From Arcuatula senhousia (lineage: Eukaryota > Mollusca > Bivalvia > Mytilida > Mytilidae): a stretch of DNA of 64,000 nt. Shown one piece after another: positions 32,102-45,149 of the stretch. The stretch covers positions 744,001 to 808,000 of the forward strand of contig OZ020304.1 in NCBI GenBank assembly GCA_963971305.1, given 5' to 3'. The notes beneath the pieces are model-generated. The model saw only the letters and a list, made by a program, of their open reading frames with translations, ran no database searches and had not been told where the DNA came from. The translations under genes and the position numbers were made by a program. Position 1 is the stretch's first letter. Every line of letters starts with the position of its first letter.

Positions 32102-34662
32102 GATGTAATGAGTATCTCAAATAAGTAGTAAGTAAAGTAACTGAAGTATCTCAGACTAAGTGTAAACTACAGATGAAGTAGCAAAATGTAAACTCAAACT
32201 CTGTAGTCAGTAAGAATGAAAACTAAAGTAAAAAGATAAAGTCAACAAAAGTAATAATAATCTACAAAAGAAATGAACACATGAAAGAAATAATAAATAC
32301 CTAAAAGTGGATAGAAAATGTGCCTACAATAAATAGAAAATCTACAAATAGAAACAAAAGCACCTACAAGAAAAATAAACTAGCCTACAATAAATAAAAA
32401 GTAGCCTAAAATAAATACAAAGTATATCCTACAAAGAAAAAAAAACTACAAGAAATAAAATGCCTACAACAAAATAACCTACAAATAATGAAAAGATCCT
32501 TAAAGAGAAACAAAGTATCTACAAAGAAAAAAAAATGTATACCTACAAGTAATAGAAAGTACCTGCAAGAAATGAAACTTTCCTGAAATAAATAGATACT
32601 AAGTTCTACAATAGAAATAAACTAAATGTATAACTAAGTCTATGACTGCTGAAGTATAAACCAAATCAAAATCTATAAGTTGATATACTGCTGAAATAGA
32701 TTGAAATACAGATATATTAGTTCATAAATGCTGAAAAATAATGAAAACTAAATATATCAGTAATCAAAATATCTAAGATAAACTCTATGGTATAACTGAA
32801 AAAAATGAGTAACAAAAATCTAATGGTCTGAAAAGAAAAGAAAAACTATATATCAAACGAAATAAATGCAAGGTAAATCAGCAATATACTGAAATAAAAA
32901 AAAATCAAACAAAAGTAAAGTACTGATCTGAAATATAAATACTAATGGAAACTGAAACACACAAAAAAAAATATACAAAGCGTACAAAAATACAAAGTAC
33001 AAAAATCTGTAAAGTAAAAAAAAAAATTAAATACACTACAAGGAAAAAAAAATTAATTTCAAGTACAAAAAAAAAAAAATACAAAGCAAAGAAAATATAC
33101 ACAAAGTCTTACCTACAGCTCACAAAACCTAAACTTGGATATGGGATGTAAAGCTTGTACGTCTACACACCCATCTCAAAGTGAATGAAAAAGTAAATGT
33201 ATTAGTAGTAAGTACAAAATATCAATATACAAAATACAACTATCAATGTACAAATAAAATAGTGGATAAAGGCTTGGGGTAAAGCAATGGACCAACCAAT
33301 CACAAGTAGACTGCACAACAACTGATAAAGAAAAGTAACTATCCTCAAAAAGTAAGAGTTATCTCCCCTGAGAACAAAAAGTAAGCTGGTAAAAGTCTAG
33401 TTAAATAATGACTAAGTGCTTAAGGGAACTAATATAAAGTGTGCTAGGACAGGGTAACTATAATGTAAGGGTAACTATAATGTAAGGTGTTACAAAAGAC
33501 TGATCTAATCTAAACACTCATACTCTGGGATCTGCCTAGTTAAATTTAAAGTTTAACAAAAATTTAAACTAAATTTAACTTTTATCAATGAAAAAGTTCA
33601 AACTCTGAAAGTGGTTTAAACACTTCTACATGTACATATAACACTCAACACAAGTACAATATACAAGACAAACACATATAAACTACACAAGGTACAAGAC
33701 AAACACATAAAGTTCACACATGACAAACATAAATGTCAAATATAACAGTCTAAGTGGTACACTGTTTGTGCAAAAATCAAATTCAAAAGTAAAGAAAAAC
33801 TTCTAAGCTAAACCTTACATGTATTCACAGTGCTGCTACTGTGCTCAAAAAGCTATCAGTACACCTCACTGTGTGATACTATACTATACATGTATGCACA
33901 AAATGTCAATTGTTTTCTAAGTCCAACAAGACTAATGTGTGTGTAAAAATAAAAAAATCAAAAAAACCAAAAAAAAAAAAATTAAAACAAATGTTTAGGT
34001 GTACCTAAATCCTAACTAGTGTTTGTGTGAATGCAAAATCAGAATGTGCACTGAAGTAAGTCAAAGTTCAAGAGTTGACCTTGACCTTGATTAAAGTACA
34101 AAATCTGAATCAAAATTTTATGTTATACCAAATATCTACAAAGTGCACAAAAATAAAACTCAAAAGAATTGAAGTGTGTCTTACATGTACATTTAAGCAA
34201 CAAATATTGTCTCTATATAGTGTTGAATCAATCAATGTTTACTGCTTACACTATGAAAATGTCTATGTTGAAATGTGAAAACAAAACAGTGTAAAAATTT
34301 AATCGTCGAAATTGTCAATAAGTTTTCACACAAAAATACAAAGACAGAAAACAGTCACACTTTTCTGACAATACAGGACAAATACAACATAAACACACAC
34401 AAGTATTACATCAATATAATTACCAAACACTACATCTGTGGTTGAGTTGATTCTCGTTGTTTATCTTTCTGTCGTCCTAAATGTTGAACTCAAGTTCCGG
34501 TATGACGCGAAAAAGTCTCTAGCTAGAATGTCTGTGACGTCACACTGAAACTCTTGGCCAATCGGTGAATCGATGACGACAAGGAATTCCCACAGGTAAC
34601 AGGTAAACGATAGGCAATACACATCCAACGGATTCTCTCTGGTTATGATGAAAACAATCTAA
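32102..34662 (-). other. A1 5' leader, T-rich on the element strand
   Basis: About 2.56 kb without genes. 32250-32580 holds degenerate repeats of the type cctacaa-aataaa (plus strand). At 33111-33162, on the element strand, an acgtacaagctttacatccc, catatccaagttta, gctgtag|gtaag block matches element B at 47324-47378. It carries a splice-donor consensus (GT at 33111-33112). 32990-33090 is nearly pure A on the plus strand. No convincing primer-binding site is seen next to the LTR. Confidence 0.7.
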
Positions 34663-35821
34663 TTCTTTCTAGGCAAACACAGACGAAACAAATAAGGGTT
34701 CTTTACGATTGTTTATTAATCATCAAAACCATATAAAGGAAAAATACCCTGTAATAACAAAAGTTTAAATCAATACAAGGCATAACATTTAAGTTAAAAA
34801 TAGACAAATATAGCAAATAAGAAAATATAAGCGTATTTTCTCTTGCAACTTTTAAAATAATACAGTCGTGTTTCATGTGCAATTATTCCATTTTGAATGT
34901 AATTCAAAATGATAGCTATATCATATAAACTATAGATCATATGCACTTGTTAATTATGCATATCTTACAGTATCACATATGACAGAATGTGATATATCAA
35001 AAATATAGAAATATATCAAAGTAGTTAAAACCTTAAAATAAACTTATCAAACATTATACCTCACAGGTTCTTGCAAAGGCTAGTCCTTCATATTTATTCA
35101 GCAAACATGTAGTCAAAACCTGAAGTAGAATATTTATTCTTATAAATATTTTGAAAGGACAATTAAAAATGAATTGTCTCCCCTTAAATGGAATACTTTA
35201 ACAATTAAACATTTATTTACTATAGAAATGTGTTTAAGTTTAAGATCACACTCGTACAGTAGTTAAAATATTTATTAATTACTATGAACCATAAGTTTAG
35301 ACTATTTAGAAAGTTTAAACTAATTTTATTGAAAAACTTAGAAAAGTTATGCAGCTTAATAATAGAATCTTATTTATGCAAAGGTTATATAATATTTATA
35401 AAATTTATATAACTCACAAATCAATCATTCTCAACTCTCATGATCAATCACCTATTCATTCAAATTAACCATTTTCATAAATATCACTCATTCTGCTAAA
35501 TTAATGAGTTTGAATATTAAATATAAGGATATGTTAATATATGACAAACCTCAAATGGAAATAAAGTAAGATCCAAAAGAATAAAATGAAATCCAAAGAG
35601 ATCACCAAAATGGCTTCTGAAGGTATCAAAACCACAGGAAATAATGAAATAGGAAATGACTAGAAACTTCCCGCCAAAACTAAACTGACCAATGAAATAA
35701 GAAAGAGTAGCTTATGGGAAATAGCAGACTACAAAGTCTCAAAACATAGAAATATACTGAAGATAAATATAACAACACACTCACTGCAAAAATACTAAAA
35801 TATAAAAATCTGACAATACCA
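34663..35821 (-). repeat. LTR 2 (shared: 5' LTR of A1, 3' LTR of A2)
   Basis: 1,159 bp, same length as LTR 1 with no difference noticed. Its element-strand start follows A2's polypurine tract; its end joins A1's leader. Confidence 0.9.
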
Positions 35822-35858
35822 TATACTCCCCCCACGTGTGGAATGACGTCCCGTCATT
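35822..35858 (-). promoter_or_regulatory. Polypurine tract and palindrome (A2)
   Basis: The same sequence as in A1, with AATGACGGGACGTCATT on the element strand at 35842-35858. Confidence 0.75.
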
Positions 35859-35866
35859 CACCGACA

Positions 35867-38800
35867 CTAGTGGTGAGTAACTGCATCTAAAATGGCAAGA
35901 GCAGCTTCCCTCTGAAGACCTGAAAACAAAGGTGTACTGGCTAAAGAGGAAATGTACTCTGCCTTCTGCTGCCAATCTGTAGGTGGTATACCGGACTGAA
36001 CAGGACGAGTAATCACTGCCATGTCGTACTGACCAGAAGTCATCCAGGATGGTGGTCTTCTGTCACGTACCGACCTCCTCGGTAGAACTACTGGTGGCGT
36101 CACAGGTCTAGGTGAGATATGCACAGGTGTGTCCTCCTGACTCGCTTCGACCTCTTCCGCTGGCACAGGTTCCTCTACTTCAAGATGGGCGTCCCCAACT
36201 CCTGTCTGTGGTACTGGCTCATCAACTGTAGTTGTCTCAGCAAGTGTTGGCTCACTGTCTTCCACAGTATCCAGTACGGGGTAGAATAAACCAGGATCAT
36301 CATACGACTCGTCTGATGACTCGTCTATAGAATCATCTGATTCACTCTCCTCTGGTCTCAGTGCAATCTGTCGTCTTGTTCTAGGCTTCGGTATGGGTCT
36401 CTCTGGTCTCACTGTCTGCTGTTCTTCCCTGATGAATCCGATGGGTAACAATAAGTTCCTGTGTAGTTTCTTGACTCTTCCTTCTCCGTCCTCTCTGATA
36501 ACCTCATAAACCGGGATATCTGGATTCGGCTGGTCCAAAACAATATACGGAACATCTTCCCACTTGTCTGCAAGCTTATGTCTGCCGTCGAATGTAACAA
36601 CCCTCACCAGAACTCGGTCACTCTTCTGGATGGACGCTCCTCTTACACGCTGATCGTAGTTTGCCTTCTGTGTTGCTTGGGCCTTCTTAGCTGACTCTGC
36701 TGCCAGTGTGTAAGCTGTGGTCAATCTATCACGTAGATCCTTCACATATCTGGTGGCTGGCTGCTTCGTCTCCTTGTGAAGACCAAAGGCTAGATCGATA
36801 GGCAAGCGTGGATTCCTCCCAAACATCAGAAAGTAAGGCGAAACTCCAGTGGTCTCGTGTCTGGGGCAATTGTAGGCATGAACCATGGGTGAAATGTAGG
36901 CCTTCCAATTGGACTTCTGATGGGGTTCCAACGTTCCTAACATGTTGATCAGGGTGCGGTTAAATCTCTCACACATCCCATTCCCCATGGGATGATAAGG
37001 TGTGGTGCGAGACTTCTTCATCCCTATAAGACTGCAAAGCTCCTTAATGACGCTGCTTTCGAAACATCCACCTTGATCTGAATGTAGCTTCTCAGGAATG
37101 CCGTAGTGCAGGATAAAGTTGTCAAAAAGGGCTTGAGCTGTTGTTCGAGCTGTCTGGTTCTTGGTGGGGATGGCTTGTGCGTATCTGGTGAAGTGGTCAG
37201 TAATCACAAGGACGTCTTGGTATCCTCCCTTGGATCTCTCCAACTTCAGATAGTCCATGCAGACAAGCTGTAGTGGGAACTGTGTCTCGATGCTAATCAA
37301 GGGTGCTCGCTGGTCGGTAGGTGTCTTTCTCCTTACACATCTGCCACACTGCTGGATCCAACTCTCAACGTCTCTGTCCATCCCTGGCCAATAGAACCGG
37401 TCACGTACCAAAGACAACATCCTGTCTTTTCCAGGGTGGCCCATATCGTTGTGGAGCGCTTCCAGTACCACATTCACATGCGCAGATGGTAGAACGAGCT
37501 GTGTCTTGAGGTCATCTCCAATCATGGCTTCTCTGTAAAGGACGTTGTCCCGAAGCTTCAGACGTGCAAACTGGCGAAGAAGTGGTGTGGATCCGACTTC
37601 TGCACTGGTAGGCTTGCGTCCTTCAGCAACGAACTGTACAAAGGGTGCTATGACTGGATCCTGACTCTGCACTGCTTCCCAGTCAATAATATCCTCATCT
37701 GTCAGATCTTGCTCGGTAGGCGGAACAGTATCAGGTTCAACTGCAATGCTCTCGATGTAAGCTTGTGGAAGGATGGAATTGCAGATGGTCTGTACAGATT
37801 CTATGGAGATGGATTCTCTGTTGTCGGAATCTGGTAAACGACTAAGTCCATCAGCATCGGCGTTGTTCCTTCCAGGTCGATACAGGATATCGAAATCGAA
37901 TGACGCTAGTGCAGCTAACCATCGATGTCCGGTAGCATCAAGCTTGGCTGTAGTCAACACGTAGGTCATCGGGTTGTTGTCAGTAAGGACTGTGAAGTGA
38001 GCTCCATACAGGTAGTCCTTAAACTTATCGCATACTGCCCACTTCAAGGCAAGGAACTCCAACTTGTGGGGTGGATAGTGTCTTTCTGCCTTGGTAAGTC
38101 CTCTGCTAGCGTAGCTGATAACCCGCTTCTCTCCCTGTTGCCTAATGCAAATCCAGATGCATCTGTATGAAGTTCATATGGGCAATCACTGACAGCATAT
38201 CCAAGTATGGGAGCGGCTGAAAGGTGAGTCTTCAAGGTCTCGAATGCTTCCTCCTGATCTTGTCCCCATGTCCATGGCTTCTGATCTTTCTTGGACTTGG
38301 TCTTCTTGGTTCCAGGCGTCGGCATCAGTTCTGTCAAAGGTCGGCTGATCTTGGAAAATCCTTTGATAGAACGCCGATAGTATCCGACGAAACCAAGAAA
38401 TCGTCTGATGTCCTCTGGACAAGTGGGTTTCGGCCATTCCTGAACCTTCCTGGTCTTCTCCGGGTCAATCTCGATGCCCTCTTCGGAAACGACGTGTCCT
38501 ACGTAGGTTACTTTCCGCTGGAAGAACGAACACTTGTCAGGTGCAAGCTTCAGGTTCGCTTCTCTAATTCGCTGGAAGACTAGCTGTAGGTTCTCAAGAT
38601 GTTCTTCATAGGTGCGTCCGAAGATGATGACATCATCAATGAAGATGCAGCATATCTTAAGGTTCAGGTCGGCTAGGCACTCCTCCATCATACGTTGATA
38701 TGTCGCTGGAGAGTTGGTAAGTCCAAACGGCATTCGGTTGTATTCGTAGAATCCTAATGGGCCTACGGTGAACGCTGTCCGCTCTTTGTGCTCTTCCAGA

Positions 38801-40155
38801 ATCTCAATCTGGTGGTAGCCGCTCTTCATGTCGATGGTACTAAAGAAGGTGCTTCCGGCGAGGCAATCCAAAAGTTCCTCAACACGTGGGAGACTGTAGC
38901 TGTCCTTCTTAGTGTTCAAGTTGAGCTGGCGGTAGTCGACACATAGACGGAGCTTTCCTGACTTCTTTCTCACAAGTACCACGTTTGATGCCCAAGGACT
39001 GTGTGATGGTCGAATTGTTCCAACTTTCAAAAGTTGACGAAGATGGTCTTTGACTTCATCATACATGGTGCCTGGTATACGTCTGTATCTCTGTTTAAAC
39101 GGTTTGTCTTCTAAAAGGTCAATCCGGTGCTTCACGGTGGTGTTGCCTAAGTCAGTCTCATCCTTGGCAAAGACATCCTCATAGGTCTTGATGAGAGATA
39201 TACCACTCCTCAGTTGTTCTTCGTCTAAGTCACTCTCGATAACTTTTATCTGTTCCAGCACTGGTGGTGTATCTGGTGGTGACGATGATGATGGTGTCTT
39301 ATCTTGGTGTTCTATGGTAACAGGTTGTAGTTCACACAAGATTGCACTAGGTGGTATGGTAATAGTTCTGGTAGTGACGTTTGCAATCTGTAGAAAAATG
39401 GTGTTCTTGCTGTCATAGTTGTACTCTATAACTCCTGGTTCAACTTCTAAATCTCTCCAGTTGGGTTGAAGTTCAGAAGGGTGAAACATGGCTGGTGTAG
39501 GAGTATAAGGTATCTTCTTGTCCATAAATGCACAAAACTGCACGTTTGTGTTCGGTGGAATGGTCACTGGTGTTCTTGACGCATTCTTCATAACAGCTAA
39601 GGTGTTGTTGTTCTTTCTAAGTTCCTTGTCCTGGATGGATATGGACCGGAAAGTAAAATACCATGGTGTGGTAAGCTGACATGTCTGTAGAAATCTTGAA
39701 CCATGTTGATCCTTAATACTGTCCATAATCCTGTACAAGATGTTGGTTCCTAACAGTAATGGTACATGAGCGTTGTAATGGCTATCTGGAACTACCAGTA
39801 TCAAACATCTGTGTGTCGTCTCTAGGTGTGGTATCTTGATGTCACCTTCGATATATCCAAGATAAGGCAATTGTGTACCTCCGGCACACTCAATGTCTAA
39901 CAATGAGTCGAGGCTGTGGATCTCAGTACTTGGCATAAGGCTGGTAAAATAGCTGTTACTTATAGTTGAGACTGTTGATCCAGTATCCAAAAGTGTCTTT
40001 ACAATCATTCCATCTAATTCTACTTCTGTCTCGGTTGGTTTTCCAAATAAACCTGGTGGTGGTGGTGCTGGTGTAGTTGTGTCAATATCTGTTGGACCTG
40101 ATGTCGATTTCAGCAAGCCTACTGGCGGTCCTGTACGGCAGGCTTCTTGAAGTTT
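35867..40155 (-). pseudogene. pol: A2 pol: broken in RNase H
   Basis: Frames 38044-40116 and 35867-38062 form one pol gene, nearly identical to A1. Protease (LLDTGSTVST), RT (FIDDVIIFG) and the whole integrase, including zinc-binding and D, D, E residues, are open. Compared with A1, 19 bp corresponding to 29037-29055 are missing at 38140/38141, just after HTDASGFALG. This shifts the frame inside RNase H and detaches integrase. Other differences from A1 are few (for example HQDKT for HQEKT, LLKVG for LLKGG). The lesion is independent of A1's. Confidence 0.9.
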
Positions 40156-40158
40156 AAA
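40094..40158 (-). promoter_or_regulatory. A2 gag-pol -1 frameshift signal
   Basis: On the minus strand the heptamer TTTAAAC (40152-40158) is phased as T-TTA-AAC in the gag frame. After 6 nt come arm 1 (aagcct, 40140-40145), arm 2 (ggacc, 40127-40131), the arm 1 complement (40115-40120) and the arm 2 complement (40094-40098). This interleaved order is an H-type pseudoknot. The pol frame is the -1 frame. Confidence 0.75.
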
Positions 40159-41183
40159 TTCTTATAGCTGTTAGGTGGGTTGGCACAACCTATTTTCTTA
40201 TGGCCCTCTTGTCCACATCTATAGCAAACAATCTTCTTCTTCTCAGTACCAGATGGTGTGGCAGGTTGTTGCTGGAATCGGTTGTTCCACTGTTTCTTAT
40301 CCTGTTGTTTCTTATTCTTGTAGTATCCTGGGTTCTGTTGCTGAGACTGAAACTGGTCAAATCTGGTGGTAAGTTGCTGGATCATTTCTCTCACTTCTCT
40401 CATATCACTGTTTCGCTCTGATTCTTCTGGTGATGCACAAGCTGCTTTGGCAGGTTGGGGCTTCCTAGCTGGCTTCCTTTCCTCATGATCCTTCTCAATC
40501 TGGCGTAATGCAATCCTCAACTGGTCGAAATCACTGATGGTATCATACTTGTGCCCTGATACATCCTTGAGGTCTGGCTTAAGTCCATTCCATAACATCG
40601 AATGTAGCATCCCGTTGACATCTCTCTTCTGTACTAATCTTCTATCAACTGCCTTTCCCATGATGGATTCCAATCTAAAACTGTACTTGGTTACAGATTC
40701 ATCTTCTCCCTGCTTAGATCTATAGAAATCTCCCAGAAGATCTTCTTTGGTCTCTATGGCTCCATAAACGCTATCCAGCTTGTTGATAATGTCCACCACA
40801 TTTGCACTAGGTCCTAAGTGCATAGCTATAACTCCAGCATCGCCCTTCAAAGACTTCCTAACTGCATAGTTGATGTTCTCTGGGTCGTATAACTTGTCTT
40901 GTTGTAGACCACAAACTTCATACCTCCACAACTCATATGATGTCTCTCCTTTGTTGTTGTTTCCAGAAAATGTGGATATCCTAGGTGGTTCTCTCATTCT
41001 GGGTGGATTAGTATGGGTTGGTGGGTCTTGTGGTTCCTTCTTGGCTGGTAAAGCTCCTTTGGTGGTAAGGTATTCAGCCATCCAGTCTTTAACTTCTCCA
41101 GTGGGTAAAGTCTTGACCTCTGATCTCAGCTTCTTCAAAAACTCAAGTTCAGCTGGTGAAACGGTATCCTCAGTATCTGACAT
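40119..41183 (-). CDS. gag: A2 Gag
   Basis: A 354-residue intact frame, starting MSDTEDTVSPAEL and with zinc knuckle CYRCGQEGHKKIGC near the C terminus. It is one residue shorter than A1 (KNLNF), with Lys for Arg in the basic segment and Asn for Asp in SERNSD. The shorter form keeps the slippery heptamer, so it is probably the ancestral state; element B also has TTTAAAC there. Confidence 0.92.
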   Translation of the reverse strand: MSDTEDTVSPAELEFLKKLRSEVKTLPTGEVKDWMAEYLTTKGALPAKKEPQDPPTHTNPPRMREPPRISTFSGNNNKGETSYELWRYEVCGLQQDKLYDPENINYAVRKSLKGDAGVIAMHLGPSANVVDIINKLDSVYGAIETKEDLLGDFYRSKQGEDESVTKYSFRLESIMGKAVDRRLVQKRDVNGMLHSMLWNGLKPDLKDVSGHKYDTISDFDQLRIALRQIEKDHEERKPARKPQPAKAACASPEESERNSDMREVREMIQQLTTRFDQFQSQQQNPGYYKNKKQQDKKQWNNRFQQQPATPSGTEKKKIVCYRCGQEGHKKIGCANPPNSYKNLNFKKPAVQDRQ

Positions 41184-43719
41184 GATGTAATGAGTATCTC
41201 AAATAAGTAGTAAGTAAAGTAACTGAAGTATCTCAGACTAAGTGTAAACTACAGATGAAGTAGCAAAATGTAAACTCAAACTCTGTAGTCAGTAAGAATG
41301 AAAACTAAAGTAAAAAGATAAAGTCAACAAAAGTAATAATAATCTACAAAAGAAATGAACACATGAAAGAAATAATAAATACCTAAAAGTGGATAGAAAA
41401 TGTGCCTACAATAAATAGAAAATCTACAAATAGAAACAAAAGCACCTACAAGAAAAATAAACTAGCCTACAATAAATAAAAAGTAGCCTAAAATAAATAC
41501 AAAGTATATCCTACAAAGAAAAAAAAACTACAAGAAATAAAATGCCTACAACAAAATAACCTACAAATAATGAAAAGATCCTAAAAGAGAAACAAAGTAT
41601 CTACAAAGAAAAAAAAATGTATACCTACAAGTAATAGAAAGTACCTGCAAGAAATGAAACTTTCCTGAAATAAATAGATACTAAGTTCTACAATAGAAAT
41701 AAACTAAATGTATAACTAAGTCTATGACTGCTGAAGTATAAACCAAATCAAAATCTATAAGTTGATATACTGCTGAAATAGATTGAAATACAGATATATT
41801 AGTTCATAAATGCTGAAAAATAATGAAAACTAAATATATCAGTAATCAAAATATCTAAGATAAACTCTATGGTATAACTAAAAAAAATGAGTAACAAAAA
41901 TCTAATGGTCTGAAAAGAAAAGAAAAACTATATATCAAACGAAATAAATGCAAGGTAAATCAGCAATATACTGAAATAAAAAAAAATCAAACAAAAGTAA
42001 AGTACTGATCTGAAATATAAATACTAATGGAAACTGAAACACACAAAAAAAAATATACAAAGCGTACAAAAATACAAAGTACAAAAATCTGTAAAGTAAA
42101 AAAAAATATTAAATACACTACAAGGAAAAAAAAAATATTAATTTCAAGTACAAAAAAAAAAATACAAAGCAAAGAAAATATACACAAAGTCTTACCTACA
42201 GCTCACAAAACCTAAACTTGGATATGGGATGTAAAGCTTGTACGTCTACACACCCATCTCAAAGTGAATGAAAAAGTAAATGTATTAGTAGTAAGTACAA
42301 AATATCAATATACAAAATACAACTATCAATGTACAAATAAAATAGTGGATAAAGGCTTGGGGTAAAGCAATGGACCAACCAATCACAAGTAGACTGCACA
42401 ACAACTGATAAAGAAAAGTAACTATCCTCAAAAAGTAAGAGTTATCTCCCCTGAGAACAAAAAGTAAAGCTGGTAAAAGTCTAGTTAAATAATGACTAAG
42501 TGCTTAAGGGAACTAATATAAAGTGTGCTAGGACAGGGTAACTATAATGTAAGGGTAACTATAATGTAAGGTGTTACAAAAGACTGATCTAATCTAAACA
42601 CTCATACTCTGGGATCTGCCTAGTTAAATTTAAAGTTTAACAAAAATTTAAACTAAATTTAACTTTTATCAATGAAAAAGTTCAAACTCTGAAAGTGGTT
42701 TAAACACTTCTACATGTACATATAACACTCAACACAAGTACAATATACAAGACAAACACATATAAACTACACAAGGTACAAGACAAACACATAAAGTTCA
42801 CACATGACAAACATAAATGTCAAATATAACAGTCTAAGTGGTACACTGTTTGTGCAAAAATCAAATTCAAAAGTAAAGAAAAACTTCTAAGCTAAACCTT
42901 ACATGTATTCACAGTGCTGCTACTGTGCTCAAAAAGCTATCAGTACACCTCACTGTGTGATACTATACTATACATGTATGCACAAAATGTCAATTGTTTT
43001 CTAAGTCCAACAAGACTAATGTGTGTGTAAAAATAAAAAAATCAAAAAAACCAACAACAAAAAAAATTAAAACAAATGTTTAGGTGTACCTTAATCCTAA
43101 CTAGTGTTTGTGTGAATGCAAAATCAGAATGTGCACTGAAGTAAGTCAAAGTTCAAGAGTTGACCTTGACCTTGATTAAAGTACAAAATCTGAATCAAAA
43201 TTTTATGTTATACCAAATATCTACAAAGTGCACAAAAATAAAACTCAAAAGAATTGAAGTGTGTCTTACATGTACATTTAAGCAACAAATATTGTCTCTA
43301 TATAGTGTTGAATCAATCAATGTTTACTGCTTACACTATGAAAATGTCTATGTTGAAATGTGAAAACAAAACAGTGTAAAAATTTAATCGTCGAAATTGT
43401 CAATAAGTTTTCAGACAGAAAACAGTCACACTTTTCTGACAATGCAGGACAAATACAACATAAACACACACAAGTATTACATCAATATAATTACCAAACA
43501 CTACATCTTCTCGTTGTTTATCTTTCTGTCGTCCTAAATGTTGAACTCAAGTTCCGGTATGACGCGAAAAAGTCTCTAGCTAGAATGTCTGTGACGTCAC
43601 ACTGAAACTCTTGGCCAATCGGTGAATCGATGACGACAAGGAATTCCCACAGGTAACAGGTAAACGATAGGCAATACACATCCAACGGATTCTCTCTGGT
43701 TATGATGAAAACAATCTAA
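41184..43719 (-). other. A2 5' leader
   Basis: About 2.54 kb, nearly the same as the A1 leader with small indels (for example a short A-run change at ~42100-42170 and loss of ~14 bp at ~43505). The donor-like block is at 42194-42245. No gene seen. Confidence 0.7.
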
Positions 43720-44867
43720 TTCTTTCTAGGCAAACACAGACGAAACAAATAAGGGTTCTTTACGATTGTTTATTAATCATCAAAACCATATAAAGGAAAA
43801 ATACCCTGTAATAACAAAAGTTTAAATCAATACAAGGCATAACATTTAAGTTAAAAATAGACAAATATAGCAAATAAGAAAATATAAACGTATTTTCTCT
43901 TGCAACTTTTAAAATAATACTGTCGTGTTTCATGTGCAATTATTCCATTTTGAATGTAATTCAAAATGATAGCTATATCATATAAACTATAGATCATATG
44001 CACTTGTTAATTATGCATATCTTACAGTATCACATATGACAGAATGTGATATATCAAAAATATAGAAATATATCAAAGTAGTTAAAACCTTAAAATAAAC
44101 TTATCAATACCACTATACCTCACAGGTTCTTGCAAAGGCTAGTCCTTCATATTTATTCAGCAAACATGTAGTCAAAACCTGAAGTAGAATATTTATTCTT
44201 ATAAATATTCTGAAAGGACAATTAAAAATGAATTGTCTCCCCTTAAATGGATTAACATTTATTTACTATAGAAATGTGTTTAAGTTTAAGATCACACTCG
44301 TACAGTAGTTAAAATATTTATTAATTACTATGAACCATAAGTTTAGACTATTTAGAAAGTTTAAACTAATTTTATTGAAAAACTTAGAAAAGTTATGCAG
44401 CTTAATAATAGAATCTTATTTATGCAAAGGTTATCTAATATTTATAAAATTTAAATAACTCACAAATCAATCATTCTCAACTCTCATGATCAATCACCTA
44501 TTCATTCAAATTAACCATTTTCATAAATATCACTCATTCTGCTAAATTAATGAGATTGAATATTAAATATAAGGATATGTTAATATATGACAAACCTCAA
44601 ATGGAAATAAAGTAAGACCCAAAAGAATAAATTGAAATCCAAAGAGATCACCAAAATGGCTTCTGAAGGTATCAAAACCACAGGAAATAATGAAATAGGA
44701 AATGACTAGAAACTTCCCGCCAAAACTAAACTGACCAATGAAATAAGAAAGAATAGCTTATGGGAAATAGCAGACTACAAAGTCTCAAAACATAGAAATA
44801 TACTGAAGATAAATATAACAACACACTCACTGCAAAAATACTAAAATATAAAAATCTGACAATACCA
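43720..44867 (-). repeat. LTR 3 (5' LTR of A2), diverged
   Basis: 1,148 bp. It differs from LTR 1 and LTR 2 by about ten substitutions, a changed segment (tatcaataccactata against tatcaaacattata) and a ~17-bp deletion near 44250. It is therefore not the sister of LTR 2, which argues for recombination between different copies rather than one insertion event. Confidence 0.88.
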
Positions 44868-45149
44868 TATTAAGAGTCCTTCTCTCATCTACTTCCTGTT
44901 TGCCGACTTATTACATCCTTTTGAAATTTGGTAATCAGCCTGGGTCCCATACCGTTGAATTAATTTCAGGCCTATTGTCTACCTACTTCCTGTTTTACGA
45001 AATCCGGCCATTTCTATCTTTGACTCATTTTGATGCCTCATCTACGAAAGTTATTGGGACATACAATCGTTGGATACGTTTGTTCGTCTGTCCGTCTGTG
45101 TTTTCGTCCCTCTAATGTTGCGAATTATCGGCATTATGTCTATTAGACA
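44868..45149. repeat. Mollusc tandem-repeat fragment between two LTR elements
   Basis: Carries atctacttcctgtttgccga, acatccttttgaaatttggt, aattatcggcattatgtc and tgtccgtctgtgtt, the style of repeat seen at 12300-12965. No gene. Confidence 0.6.

Larger units (their letters stand above)
25566..44867 (-). mobile_element. Tandem pair of Ty3/gypsy-type LTR retrotransposons (LTR-A1-LTR-A2-LTR)
   Basis: Three LTR copies (25566-26724, 34663-35821, 43720-44867) enclose two near-identical internal regions, both minus strand. A1 is 26725-34662 and A2 is 35822-43719. Each has a ~2.5-kb T-rich leader, gag, pol and a polypurine tract. The order protease, RT, RNase H, integrase marks the Ty3/gypsy (Metaviridae) type. 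No envelope-like frame is seen. The middle LTR serves both units, the arrangement expected from homologous recombination between LTRs of two copies. Confidence 0.9.

Noticed and set aside
32945..33151. Lys-rich basic frame in the element A leader
   Set aside because: It is the antisense of the element and made of A-rich low complexity.
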